DNA of 64,000 nt from Muscardinus avellanarius (lineage: Eukaryota > Chordata > Mammalia > Rodentia > Gliridae). Below, in pieces: positions 36,170 to 45,587 of the stretch (position 1 is its first letter; each line of letters starts with the position of its first letter). The notes under the pieces were generated by a model that was given only the letters and a program-made list of their open reading frames with translations, searched no databases and had not been told where the DNA came from. The position numbers and the translations under genes were made by a program. The DNA is taken from contig OY726569.1 of the NCBI GenBank assembly GCA_963383645.1, forward strand, positions 73,882,635 through 73,946,634, written 5' to 3'.

Positions 36170-36275
36170 TTTGTGATTATTTGTCTCCCCACTCTGCTGT
36201 AAACTCACGGAGAGCAGGGACTGCCTCTGTTCGGCACATGCTGACACTCAGTGGCCACGTTAATATTCACTGTGA
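36170..36275 (+). mobile_element. L2 3'-end fragment
   Basis: Fits the L2 end layout: 'ctgtaaactcacggagagca', 'gggactgcctctgttcggca', 'ctcagtggccacgttaatat', 'tgaatgaac'. The following 180 bases are unassigned. Confidence 0.6.
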
Positions 36276-36450
36276 ATGAACTTAGAAGTAGGAAGGAATT
36301 TGGAGAAGGTGACAGTTTCAGTTGGGAATGTTTGAAGTTGGAGGCACCTGTGTTGGATTCTAGTGAGCCCATCCCCTGCAAGGCCCGTTTCCCATTCCAC
36401 TGTTCCTTTGCTTCACGTGCTCAACCCAAACAGTCAAAAACAGGGAATTG

Positions 36451-36665
36451 AGCCGGACATAGTAGCTCATTAATATAACCCCAATACTTGGGAGGCTAGG
36501 ACCAGAGGATCCAAGGTTTGAGGCCAGCCTCAGCAACTTAGACCCTTAGCAACTTGATAATACCCTGTTTAAAAATATAAGAAAAAGTAAAAAGGCTGGA
36601 CACATAGCTGAGAGGTAGAAAGCCCCTGGTTTTAAGCCCCAGTATTAAAAACAAACAAACAAAAG
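36451..36665 (+). mobile_element. Type IV SINE
   Basis: Diverged full-length copy with an (AAAC)n tail. Confidence 0.8.
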
Positions 36666-36960
36666 AGCAGGGAACCCTTCGTCTAGGGTAGGGAAGATGG
36701 ACACAGTAACAATGTCCTTTCTTTCCTTCATTCTTTCTTTTCCTTTTTGCTTTATTATTTTATTGATTGATTGATTAATAATAGAGATTGAGCCCAGGGG
36801 CATTCTATCTCAGAGCTACATTCCCCAACCTGATCTTATTTATTTGAAACAGGATCTCAGTAAATTGCTGAGGCTGTTCTGTCTCAACTACCTTTTTTTT
36901 TTTTTTGCGGGTCTGGGGATGGAACCCAGGGGTATTCAACCTCCGAGCTACACCCCCTGC

Positions 36961-36977
36961 CCTATTTTTTATTCTTT
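36961..36977. repeat. Target-site duplication, left copy (element B)
   Basis: cctattttttattcttt is identical to 39752-39768. It comes from the type I SINE linker. The final T merges with the element's poly(A) complement. Confidence 0.92.
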
Positions 36978-37379
36978 TTTTTTCATATTTATTTTTAATT
37001 GGTGCACTGTATTCATACATCATAGTGGGATACATACTTTTGTAGACATACATGCACACATTGCCCAGTCAGCCCCCACCCGATCCCCACCCCGTTCTCT
37101 CCCTATCCCCCCCTCCTATGCTTGGCTTAGTAGTTGACATCTAGTATTAGAGCAATTTATCCAAAATTAAAAATGATAATCTCACATAACAGTTTCATTT
37201 GTCTGCTACCAAGCTTTTGATGACTTAAAGATAACATTTCAATATTTCTTTTTGCTTTCTTTCTTACCAGAGAATCTATTTTTTTCTATTTTTTAGGTGA
37301 AACTATCATATATTTATATATTTATTTTTCAGAAAAAAAAATCTATCCTAATATGGAATATGGACTCTAGGTACCCAAA

Positions 37380-38030
37380 ACGATCTTGAAAAAGAACAAA
37401 GCTAGAAGATATATATTTTCTGATTTCAAACCATATAAAGCTACAATATTTGAAACAGTGTAGTACTATTCTAAAGGCAGATATATAAACCATTGGAGTT
37501 AAATAAAAGCCTAGACCTAAATTCTTCCCTATATTGTCAAGTTATTTTTGACAAGGTTTCCACAAACATTTGGTGGTAGAAATAATAATCTTTTAACTAA
37601 ATATTGTTGAAAAATAATAATTACATGGAAAAGAATAAAATTGGACCCTTACCTAATCCCATATACAAATATTAACTCAAAATAGATAAAAGACCTAAAT
37701 ATAAATCTTAAGACTATAAACTTTTAGGAGAAAATCTGGGTCATAAAACCTCACAACATTGAAATTGGCAGTGATTTCTTGGATATGATTTCAATGGCAC
37801 AGGCAACAGAAGAGTATACAAACTCCCTAAAAAATAAAAAACATATTGTATATCCAAAGACAATGTAAACAGAGTTAACAGTTACTAATAGAATGGGATA
37901 AAATATTTCCAAATGCTATATCTGAAGGTATATTAATATTCCAACTAGAAATCCTAAAAATTAACAACAATAAAGGCAAACAATACCCTTTAGAGATAGG
38001 TAACAGACTAACATAAATAATGAATCTCCA
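37380..38030 (+). mobile_element. Inverted ORF2 3' segment of element B
   Basis: On the plus strand this reads as the 3' part of L1 ORF2 (for example 37640-37700 around 'attggacccttacctaatcc' and 37720-37810 with the conserved GNDFLDM-like region, here diverged). It lies opposite to ORF1 and the 3'UTR. The part near 38030 ('aataatgaatctccaca', reverse complement) aligns with element A around 17610-17640. No open frame survives. Confidence 0.8.
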
Positions 38031-38076
38031 CAGATAACCAATCTTAGTTATCTGTTGGATGGAAAATCTTGTTTCT

Positions 38077-39006
38077 CTAGTTCTGATGTGTGTTACCTAT
38101 TTCTTCTTTGTAGTTAATCTCTTTGAGTATTTTCTCTAGTGCTGGTTTTGAAGACATAAATTCCTTCAGTTTCTGTTTGTCATGGAAGCTTCTTATTTCT
38201 CCATCTAATTTGATAGAAAGTTTTGCTGGGTAGGAAATTTTTGGCTGGAAGTTGTTTTCTTTCAAAATTGGGAATATGTTACTCCAAGCCCTTCTGGCTC
38301 TCATAACTTGGTTTGGGAAGTCTGGAGTGATTCTAATTGGTTTGCCTCTGAATGTCACTTGGCCCTTTGCTTTTGTTGCCTTTAAGATTCTCTGCTTGGC
38401 TTCCACATTGGTCATTTTGACAATTATGTGGCGTGGGGATCCTCTTCTCCGATCCTGTCTAAAGGGAGTTCTATAAGTTTCCTGGACCTGTGTATCAACC
38501 TCTTGCTCTATGTTTGGAAAATTTTCTGCTATTACTTCTTTGAAGAGATTGTTGATCCCTTTGGTTTCACTTTCTTTTCCCTCCTCTATTCCAATTATTC
38601 TTAGGTTAGCTCTCTTAAAATGGGCCCATATTTCTTCAATGTCAGATTCCTGCTGTCGGATATTTTTTTCTAGATTAGAAACTATGCGTTCATTTTTGGA
38701 ATGATCATCTTCTAAGAACGAGATTCTGTTCTCCATGTGTTCTAATCGGTTGTTTGTGCTTTGAATTGAGGCCTTTACTTCATTAATTGCATCCTTTATC
38801 TCTTTTTGGCTCTCTCTGAGTTCTTTTCGAAGCACCTCTATTATTTCTACAGTTATTTTCCTGATTTGATCTTCTAGAAATCTCTGATTTTCTGTTTTAT
38901 CGGGTTCTGATGTTGTGGGGTTGTGAGCATTCATTGCTCCAGTATTATTCCTCTTTCCCATGATTTCAGATGTTTGTGCCTTCTCTGGGTTCTTCCCTTG
39001 GGTCAC
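38077..39006 (-). CDS. L1 ORF1p-like protein, intact 309-codon frame
   Basis: L1 ORF1p is a trimeric RNA-binding and nucleic-acid chaperone protein that packages L1 RNA. Here residues 1-50 form the N-terminal part. Residues 51-130 are heptad-rich and likely coiled coil (KEIKDAINEVKASIQSTNNR, SNLEKNIRQQE). Residues 133-230 fit the RRM (NLRIIGIEEG at 134-143, HIIVKMTNVEAKQRI at 193-207). Residues 231-300 fit the C-terminal domain (MRARRAW at 235-241, PKISYPAKLSIKLDGEIRSF at 255-274). It is shorter than the 338-370 residues usual in human and mouse. No stop or frameshift is present, although the element lacks ORF2. Whether it is translated is unknown. Confidence 0.9.
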   Translation of the reverse strand: MTQGKNPEKAQTSEIMGKRNNTGAMNAHNPTTSEPDKTENQRFLEDQIRKITVEIIEVLRKELRESQKEIKDAINEVKASIQSTNNRLEHMENRISFLEDDHSKNERIVSNLEKNIRQQESDIEEIWAHFKRANLRIIGIEEGKESETKGINNLFKEVIAENFPNIEQEVDTQVQETYRTPFRQDRRRGSPRHIIVKMTNVEAKQRILKATKAKGQVTFRGKPIRITPDFPNQVMRARRAWSNIFPILKENNFQPKISYPAKLSIKLDGEIRSFHDKQKLKEFMSSKPALEKILKEINYKEEIGNTHQN

Positions 39007-39751
39007 TATGACTTCACTTAAGGTGTTCTGGATCTCGAGTCAGTAGTATCTCAGACCCCACTACTCCTTTACTGGGTTGTATCACAGAGTCTCCGACCCA
39101 GAGAGTCGATAGAGGCTGCTTTAGACTGTGTGGGGTGCCAGGTTACACGTTCTCCTATGGTGTGATATCACTGCCACCGCCCCTCTCCCACTGGGTCAAG
39201 TCCCAGTGAGTACAGTACTGGGATTTCTCCGCTGTGGCCCGCAATTTGACTCACTGTTCTTGAGTACACAGATGTAGCTGTAGTGAATTCGGTGCTGCTG
39301 CCGCCGGTGGCAATATGGCGCCGCTGCTACGCCGTCTGTTGGGCTGGCGTTTTTTTTTTTTTCTTGGTTTTGATTTCGACTCTGAATCCCTGCAGCGTGT
39401 GCTGAGCTCAGACACTGGGAGCTTTAGATGCCCTGTGCGCCGAGAAATCCCGCCTGGCTGTTCCGTAGGGGCTCCCCTCGGCTTGCTGTGGCCGTCCTGT
39501 GAATTCGCCGGTGCCGCCAGCAGTATGGCGCTGCAGCCGCATCTGCCGCGTCCTCGGGCGTGAGGATCTCCTCTGTGGCTCTGTTCTCAGTCCGCTTTCT
39601 CTCTGGAGCCTGGTGATTTTTTTTGTTTCTCTGGTGATGTTGTTTTCTGGCTTTGAAAGGGGCTGATTTTGTGGTAATGGAGATTTGTTGTTAGCGGGGC
39701 TCTTAAGCCCCGCTTTTCTCGGTCGCCATCTTCCCGGAAGTCCTCTCCCTT
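39007..39751 (-). promoter_or_regulatory. 5'UTR/internal promoter of element B
   Basis: CpG-containing leader of the L1-derived element. It aligns with the leader of element A (shared 'attaccacaaaatcag' / 'attgccacaaaatcag' and 'gccagaaaaca'). Two similar blocks with 'atatggcgccgctg' / 'gtatggcgctgcag' occur at 39292-39333 and 39505-39540. L1 leaders act as internal RNA polymerase II promoters. Confidence 0.7.
39724..39732 (-). promoter_or_regulatory. YY1-like site near the element B 5' end
   Basis: The minus strand reads aagatggcg, starting about 20 bases from the 5' end of the element. In L1 a YY1 site at this position helps fix the transcription start, so its presence supports full length. 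Confidence 0.6.
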
Positions 39752-39768
39752 CCTATTTTTTATTCTTT
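39752..39768. repeat. Target-site duplication, right copy (element B)
   Basis: Identical to 36961-36977. The interrupted type I SINE continues to the right. Confidence 0.92.
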
Positions 39769-39957
39769 ATTTTGAAACCGGGTCTCACTGAGTTGCGGAG
39801 GGCCTCACTAAGTAGCTGAGGCTGTCTGCGAACTGCGATCCTCCAGGTCTCAGCCTCCCGAATGCTGGGATTACAAGCGTGCACCACCATGCCCGGCTTC
39901 AACTACCTAGATATTGGAATTATAGACATGTGCCACCACGCCTAGCAGTAATAACGT

Positions 39958-40137
39958 TTGTGTGTGTGTGTGGTACTGGGGATGGAACCCAGAGACATAA
40001 TTTATTTGGAAACAGGGTCTCACTAAGTTGTTGAGAGCCTCACTAAGTGGCTGAGGCTGGCTTTGAACCTGTGCATGATCCTCCTGTCTCCGCCTCCCAA
40101 GTACTGGGATTACAAAGGTGCGCCACCACACCCGGCT
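39958..40137 (-). mobile_element. Type II-like SINE with deleted tail
   Basis: The dID half is cut short ('cccagagacataatttattt' joins directly to the B1 half). Repeats of aataataac flank it. Confidence 0.8.
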
Positions 40138-40153
40138 CAATAATAACACATTT

Positions 40154-40346
40154 AAAGTGGTCTTTAAGCCAGGCGTGGTGGCGCAGGCTTGTAATCCCCG
40201 TGCTTGGGAGGCGGAGACAGGAGGATCGCGCTGGTTCGGAGCCAGCCTCGCTGGCTCAAGAGACCCTGTTTCTAAATAAAAATATAAAAATAGGTCTGGG
40301 AGTGTAGCCCGGAGGTAGAAGGGCTTCCAGGAATCCCAGTACCACC

Positions 40347-40406
<60 letters not shown>

Positions 40407-41565
40407 GTGGTCTTTAAGGCAGGTGTGGTGGCACATGCCTGTAATCTCAGTACTTGGGAGGCTGAGACGTGAGGATCCCAGGGTAGAGGAGAGCCTCCAC
40501 GACATGGCAAGGCTCTAAGCAACCTATCAAGACTTTTATTTCAAAATAAAAAGGGCTGAGAGCAGCAGGGTGTGGTGGCACACATTTGTAATCCCAGCAT
40601 TTGGGAGGCTAAAACAGGAGGATCATGGTTCTAGGAGAGCCTGAGCTACTTAGTGAGGCTGCACCTCAGTGAGATCTTGTTTTAAAATAAAGAATATTTT
40701 TTTAAAAATAGGGCTGGGGGTGTAGCTTGGAGGTAGAATGCCCCTGGGTTGTGTAGCTTGGAAGTAGTATGCACCTGGGTTAAAAAAAAAAAAAAAAGTG
40801 GTCTTTAAAATGGCTGTGGTGAGCCAGGCGTGATGGCACATGCTTGTAATCCCAGCATTCGGGAGGCTGAGATTTGAGGATAGTGGTTCACAGCCTCAGT
40901 GACTACTTAGTGAGGCCCTTTGCAACTCAGTGAGACCCTATTTCAAAATAAAGAATTAAAAAAGCCAGGCGTGGTGGTGCACTCTTGTAAACTTGTAATC
41001 CCAGCATTCCTGAGGCAGAGACCAGAGGATCACAGTTCAAGGACAGCCTCAGCTACTTAGTGAGGCCCTCTGCAACTTAGTGAGACCCTGTTTCAAAAAT
41101 AAAGACTAAAAATAAGGCAGTAGGTGTAGCTAGGAGGTCAAGTACCCCAGACTGCAAAAAAAAATAATAAAATATTTTTTTTTTTTAAAATAGGGCTGGG
41201 GGAGCCGGGCTGGTGGCACATGCTTGTGATCCCCGTACTTGGGAGATGGAAACAGGAGGATCGCGCTGGTTCAAAGTCAGCCTTGCTGGCTTAAGAAATC
41301 CTGTTTCCAAATAAAAATATAAAAATAGGTCTGAGAGTGTAGCCCGGAGGTAGAAGGGTTTCCAGGAACCCCAGTACCACCAAAAAGAAAATTAAAAAAT
41401 AGGGCTGGGGGTGTGGTTCGGAGGTAAAATGCTCCTGGATTCCATTTTAGTACTACCAAAAAAAGAAAAAGAAAAAAGAAAGGAAGAGAAAGGAAGGAAG
41501 GAAGGAAGGAAGGAAGGAAGGAAGGAAGGAAGGAAGGAGCTAAGAGCGTAGCTTGGAGAAAGAAA

Positions 41566-41630
<65 letters not shown>

Positions 41631-41941
41631 GGGCTAAGAGTGTAGCTTGGAGTTAGGAAGCTCCGGGGTTGAAAGATGGGTATGTTGCTGGGCAGGGTGG
41701 CTCATACTTGTAATCCCAGCATTTGGGGGGAGGGGGTTGAGACCTGAGGATCAGGGTTTGAGGACAGCCTCAGCTACTTAGTGAGGCCCTCTGCAACTCA
41801 GTGAGACCCAGTTTTAAAATAAAAAATAAAAATAGGGCTGGGGGTGTAGCTCGGAGGTCAAATGGCCCTGGGTTCCATCCCCAGACCTGCAAAAAAAAAA
41901 AAAAAAAAAAAATTTACCAAAAAAATTTAAAGTGGTCTTTA
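40154..41941 (+). mobile_element. Ladder of SINE cassettes at one repeated target
   Basis: The string aaagtggtcttta occurs at 40154-40166, 40404-40416, 40795-40807 and 41929-41941, and separates three inserted cassettes. Cassette 1 (40168-40403) is one type III copy with an (ATA)n tail. Cassette 2 (40418-40794) is a nested pair. Cassette 3 (40809-41928) holds B1/dID copies at 40822-40964, 40965-41165, 41200-41395 (type III) and 41690-41900 (type I), with (GGAA)n and (AAAG)n tracts between. All are on the plus strand. Confidence 0.85.
41461..41631. repeat. (GGAA)n and (AAAG)n purine tracts
   Basis: About 13 GGAA units (41486-41537), a short SINE-like piece, then about 16 AAAG units (41567-41630). 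They grew from SINE poly(A) tails. Confidence 0.93.
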
Positions 41942-42310
41942 GCTGGCTATGATATGATGGCACACGCTTGTAATCCCAATACTTGGGAGGCTGAGACAGG
42001 AGGATCGCATGTTCAAAGCCAGCCTCACCAACTTAGCAATTCTCTCAGCAACCTAGTGAGACTCTATTTCCAAATAAGATATAACTTTTAAAAAATCATG
42101 CTGGGGCCGAGTGTGATGGCACATGCTTGTAATCCCGGCATTTGGGAGGCTGAGTCAGGAGGATCGCAGTTCACAGACAGCCTCCGCTATTTAGTGAGGC
42201 CCTTTGCAACTCAGTGAGACCCTGATTCAAAATAAAGAATAAAAAATTTAAAAATAGGGCTGGAGCTGTAACTTGGAGGTAGAATGCCTCTGGGTTCCAT
42301 CCCCAGTACT

Positions 42311-42348
<38 letters not shown>
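41942..42348 (+). mobile_element. Two SINEs, the second with a long poly(A)
   Basis: A B1 half (41942-42105) and a complete copy (42106-42348), the latter with more than 30 A residues. 42349-42503 is CA-rich, unassigned DNA. Confidence 0.8.
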
Positions 42349-42350
<2 letters not shown>

Positions 42351-42503
42351 CAGAGGTAGATGTGGTATTCTGTTCCCACACACATGGGTACGCGCACACA
42401 GACACACAGACACACACACAAATGGTAGTCTTTACTGTGGCAATACATACACACCATCTTCTTTCCTCTTAAGCACATACTCCTCCATAATTTTAACTGT
42501 GAC

Positions 42504-43740
42504 TCAGGTGTGGTGGCACACACTTTTTTTGTTGTTGTTGTGGTACTGGGGATGGAAACTAGGAGCATTCTACCTCCGAACTATACCCTCAGCCCTATTT
42601 TTTATTCTTTATTTTGAAACAGGGTCTCAGCCGGGCATGGTGGTGCACGCTTGTAATCCCCGCGCTTGGGAGGCAGAGACAGGAGGATCGCGCAGGTTCG
42701 AAGCCAGCCCTGCGCGCTGGCTTAGGAGACCCTATTTCCAAATAAAAATGGAAAAATAGGTCTGGGAGTGTAGCCCGCAGGTAGAAGGGCTTCCAGGAAC
42801 CCCAGTACCACCAAAAAAAAAAAAAAAGAGAGAGAGAGAGAGTGGAACAGGGTCTCACTGAGTTGCAAAGGACCTTACTGAGTACCTGAGACTGTCCTAG
42901 AATTGCAATCCTCCTGTCTCAGCCTCCCAAATGCTGGGATTACAAAATGCACCACCACGCCCAGCACACATTTTTAATCCTAACACTTGGGAGGTAGAGA
43001 CAGGATGATCAAGGATTAAAGGTTCACAGCCAACTCTACCAGTATTGGGAATGGCCTAGGAAGATTTGAGAAAGCTCTGATTATTAATATATTTCAAAAA
43101 TTGGGTGAGGGGCAAATCTGTGCAAGGACTTGGTTTCTGCCTAAAAGCAGGCAACTATTCCAATGTAAATTAACCTAGCTAAAAGTAATTAAGTCAATAG
43201 GAGAGGAGAACTAGGCCTTTCTCTATCTAAAGACAGATCTACATGATGATCTAGGGAAGATGGAGCAGGATTTGACGTTGCCCTTCATTAAAGGAGACAC
43301 CTTGCCACACCTGGCTGGGGGAGGTACCTTACAGGGAAGGTTACTAGTCAGGATTACGGGAACAAGATGGAGGTCATAGGTATAAAAAGGTCAAGTCCAC
43401 ATGTGAGCCCTTTGGTGTATTCATTCGAGTCACCCCTCCATGCCACTCTGGCATGGGGCTGTATTTCTATTTTCTGTATTTCTATCTTTCTAATATACTT
43501 CTTTAAATCTTCAGCAACTGTCCAAGCTATGTATATTTATTCTTAGCTCAGGACAAGAACCTGCAGTTTTTTTCTGTTTTTTGGTCGTTTGGGGTTTTGT
43601 TGTGGTTTGAGGGAAAGTGTGTCCCGGGACCCTAACAGGGGTCCCCCGGAACAGTTTCCCCATAACCATACTCTCCCAATCTGTAACACCAACTTCAGCT
43701 ATTCTGAAACTTAGTGAGATCCTGTTTTAAAATAAAAGAA
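42504..43740. mobile_element. Four-layer nest of SINEs and an LTR-like insert
   Basis: The outer plus-strand SINE is in three pieces (42504-42530, 42965-43035, 43689-43740). Its head is split by a minus-strand SINE (42531-42628 and 42842-42964), which is itself split by a plus-strand type III SINE (42629-42841). Its B1 half is also split by an LTR-like insert (43036-43688). Confidence 0.8.
43036..43688 (+). mobile_element. Solo LTR-like insert
   Basis: A 653-bp non-SINE segment flanked by ccaact (43030-43035 and 43689-43694) within a SINE. It has a TATA-like ggtataaaaagg (about 43379-43390) and ends in CA, but it does not start with TG. A 6-bp duplication would fit a class II (ERVK-like) LTR. 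The strand is inferred from the TATA box. I do not recognise the family. Confidence 0.5.
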
Positions 43741-44710
43741 TAGCTGGGCGTGGTGGCACAGGCTTGTAATTCCAGTACTTGGAAGTCAGAGACAAGAAGA
43801 TCTCAAATAGCCTCAGCTACATAGTGAGACCTTCTGCAACTTAGTGAGACGTTTCAAAATAAAAGAATTAAAAATAGGGCTGGGGAGCCGGGCATGGTGG
43901 TGCATACTTGTAATCCTAGCATTTGGGAGGCTGAGACAAGAGGACTGCGGTTCACGGACAGCCTCAGCTACTCAGTGAGGCCCTTTGCAACTCAGTGAGA
44001 CCGTTTCTTTCTTTTTTTTTTTTTTGCGGGTCTGGGGATGGAACCCAGGGGCATTTGACCTCCGAGTTACACCCCCTGCCCTATTTTTTATTCTTTATTT
44101 TGAAACCGGGTCTCACTGAGTTGCAAAGGGCCTCACTAAGTAGCTGAGGGCTGTCCATGAACCACGATCCTCCGGTCTCAGCCTCCCAAATGCTGGGATT
44201 ACAAGCGTGCGCCACCACTCCCGGCTGAGACCCTGTTTCAAAACAAATAATAAATAGGACTGGAAGTGTAGCTCAGAGGTAGCTTTCCCCTGGGTTCCAT
44301 CCCCAGTCCCGCAAAAAAAAAATAATAATAATATATAGGGATGGGGGTGTAGCTCAGAGGTAGAATGCCCCTGGTTTCAATCCCCAGTACTGTAAAATAA
44401 AATTTTAAAAAATACAAATAAGCCAGGTGTGGTGGTGCACGCTTGTAATCCCCGTGCTTGGGATGTGTAGACAGGAGGATTGTGCAGGTTCAAAGCCAGC
44501 CTCGCTGGCTTTAGAAACCCTGTTTCCAAATAAAAAACATAAAAAATAGCCCGGAGGTAGAAGGGTTTCCAGGAACCCCAGTACCACCAAAATAAATAAA
44601 TAAATAAAATACAAATACATAAATAAATACAAATAAATTAAATAAAATAATAAAATAGGGATGGGGGTGTTGCTCATAGGTAGAATGCCCTGATCCTCAA
44701 TACTGCAAGA
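43741..44710. mobile_element. Nested SINE cluster
   Basis: A plus-strand copy (43741-43883) is interrupted in its linker region by another plus-strand copy (43884-44013 and 44227-44330). The latter is split by a minus-strand type I copy (44014-44226). The outer tail is at 44337-44400. A plus-strand type III copy (44421-44655) with an (AAAT)n tail and a dID tail (44660-44710) follow. Confidence 0.78.
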
Positions 44711-44739
44711 AAAAAAATTTTATTTAAAAATTACTCCCA

Positions 44740-45175
44740 AGCTGGGCATGGTTGCGTACCCTTGTAATGCCAGCATTCAGGAGGCTGGAACAGGAGGATT
44801 GAGGTTCTTGGACAGCCTCAGCTACTTTGTGAGACTGTTTCAAAATAAAGAATAAAAATTAGCCGGGCATGGTGGCACATGCTTGTAATCCCAGCATTCG
44901 AGGCTGAGATCAGAGGATCACGGTTCATGGACAGCCTCAGCCACATAGTGAGGCTCTCTGCAACTCAGTGAGACCCTGTTTCAAAATAAAGAATAAAAAA
45001 TAGGGCAGGGTGTGTAGCTCAGAGGTCGAATGCCCCTGGGTTCCATCCCCAGAACTGAAAAAAAAAAAAAAAAAAAAAAAGAATAAAAATTAGGGCAGGG
45101 GGTGTAGCTCAGAGGTAGAATGCCCCTGGGTACCATCCCCAGACCGCAAAAATAAATAAATAAATAAATAAAAAT
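44740..45175 (+). mobile_element. Type I SINE nested in the linker of another SINE
   Basis: The outer head is at 44740-44860 and the tail at 45080-45175. The inner copy (44861-45079) is bounded by agaataaaaatt (44849-44860 and 45080-45091), the linker sequence. Confidence 0.9.
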
Positions 45176-45587
45176 TAAAATTACTCTCTTTCCCCCAATC
45201 CTTGGAAAAACCATTTCATTTACCTCAGCCTAAAAATAACCCCGGATCTGGTGACATGGTAACCCAATTTTAGGATTTGCTGGAAACTTCCATAACTGCT
45301 CAGTGACTGAGAAGAGCAGAAATATAGGACCATTTACTATCTTTATATCCTACTGCTACTCTGGGTACCTTTCTGTAAGAAGAGTGAATAAAATCTTTCT
45401 CCCTATTTTAACAGTTAAAGTTGACAGAAAAAATACAAGATACTGAGTTCAGTTCAAATATCAGATAAATAAAAAATTATGTTTTTATAAGTATATCCCA
45501 CTCAATAGTTGGAATGTACTGAAATAATTATTTATTATTTATATGAATTTTTTCTTTCTTTTTCTTTTCTTTTCTTTTTTTTTTTTT
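45176..45587. other. Unassigned sequence
   Basis: About 400 bases of non-SINE DNA ending in a pyrimidine-rich run. No gene or RNA recognised. Confidence 0.5.

Larger units (their letters stand above)
36978..39751 (-). mobile_element. L1-derived non-autonomous element B, full length, with internally inverted ORF2 part
   Basis: On the minus strand the body runs in order: a 5'UTR of 745 bp (39751-39007), an open ORF1 (39006-38077), a short post-ORF1 stretch, the ORF2 3' part in reverse orientation (about 38030-37380), about 200 bp of unplaced sequence, the G-rich 3'UTR, a terminal module (tgaatacagtgcaccaatta) and a poly(A). It is bounded by 17-bp target duplications. About 2.77 kb, with no sense ORF2 at all. 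Compared with element A it lacks the ORF2 start and the proximal part of the reversed segment, but keeps about 400 bp that A lost. Confidence 0.88.
36780..39947 (-). mobile_element. Three-level nest: old SINE > type I SINE > L1-derived element B
   Basis: An old minus-strand SINE (36780-36892 and 39900-39947) was split by a type I SINE (36893-36977 and 39752-39899). The repeat tcaactacct marks both of its edges. That type I SINE was then split by L1-derived element B (36978-39751). Each layer is recovered by removing the younger one. Confidence 0.88.

Noticed and set aside
36978..39751. Element B as an ordinary twin-primed L1 copy
   Set aside because: Twin-priming inverts the 5' portion. Here the 5'UTR and ORF1 are in sense with the 3' end and only the middle is reversed, and element A has the same layout at an independent site.
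40340..40404. Regularly spaced repeats that might suggest a CRISPR array
   Set aside because: This is an (ATA)n SINE tail in a mammalian genome. No repeat-spacer pattern exists in the window.
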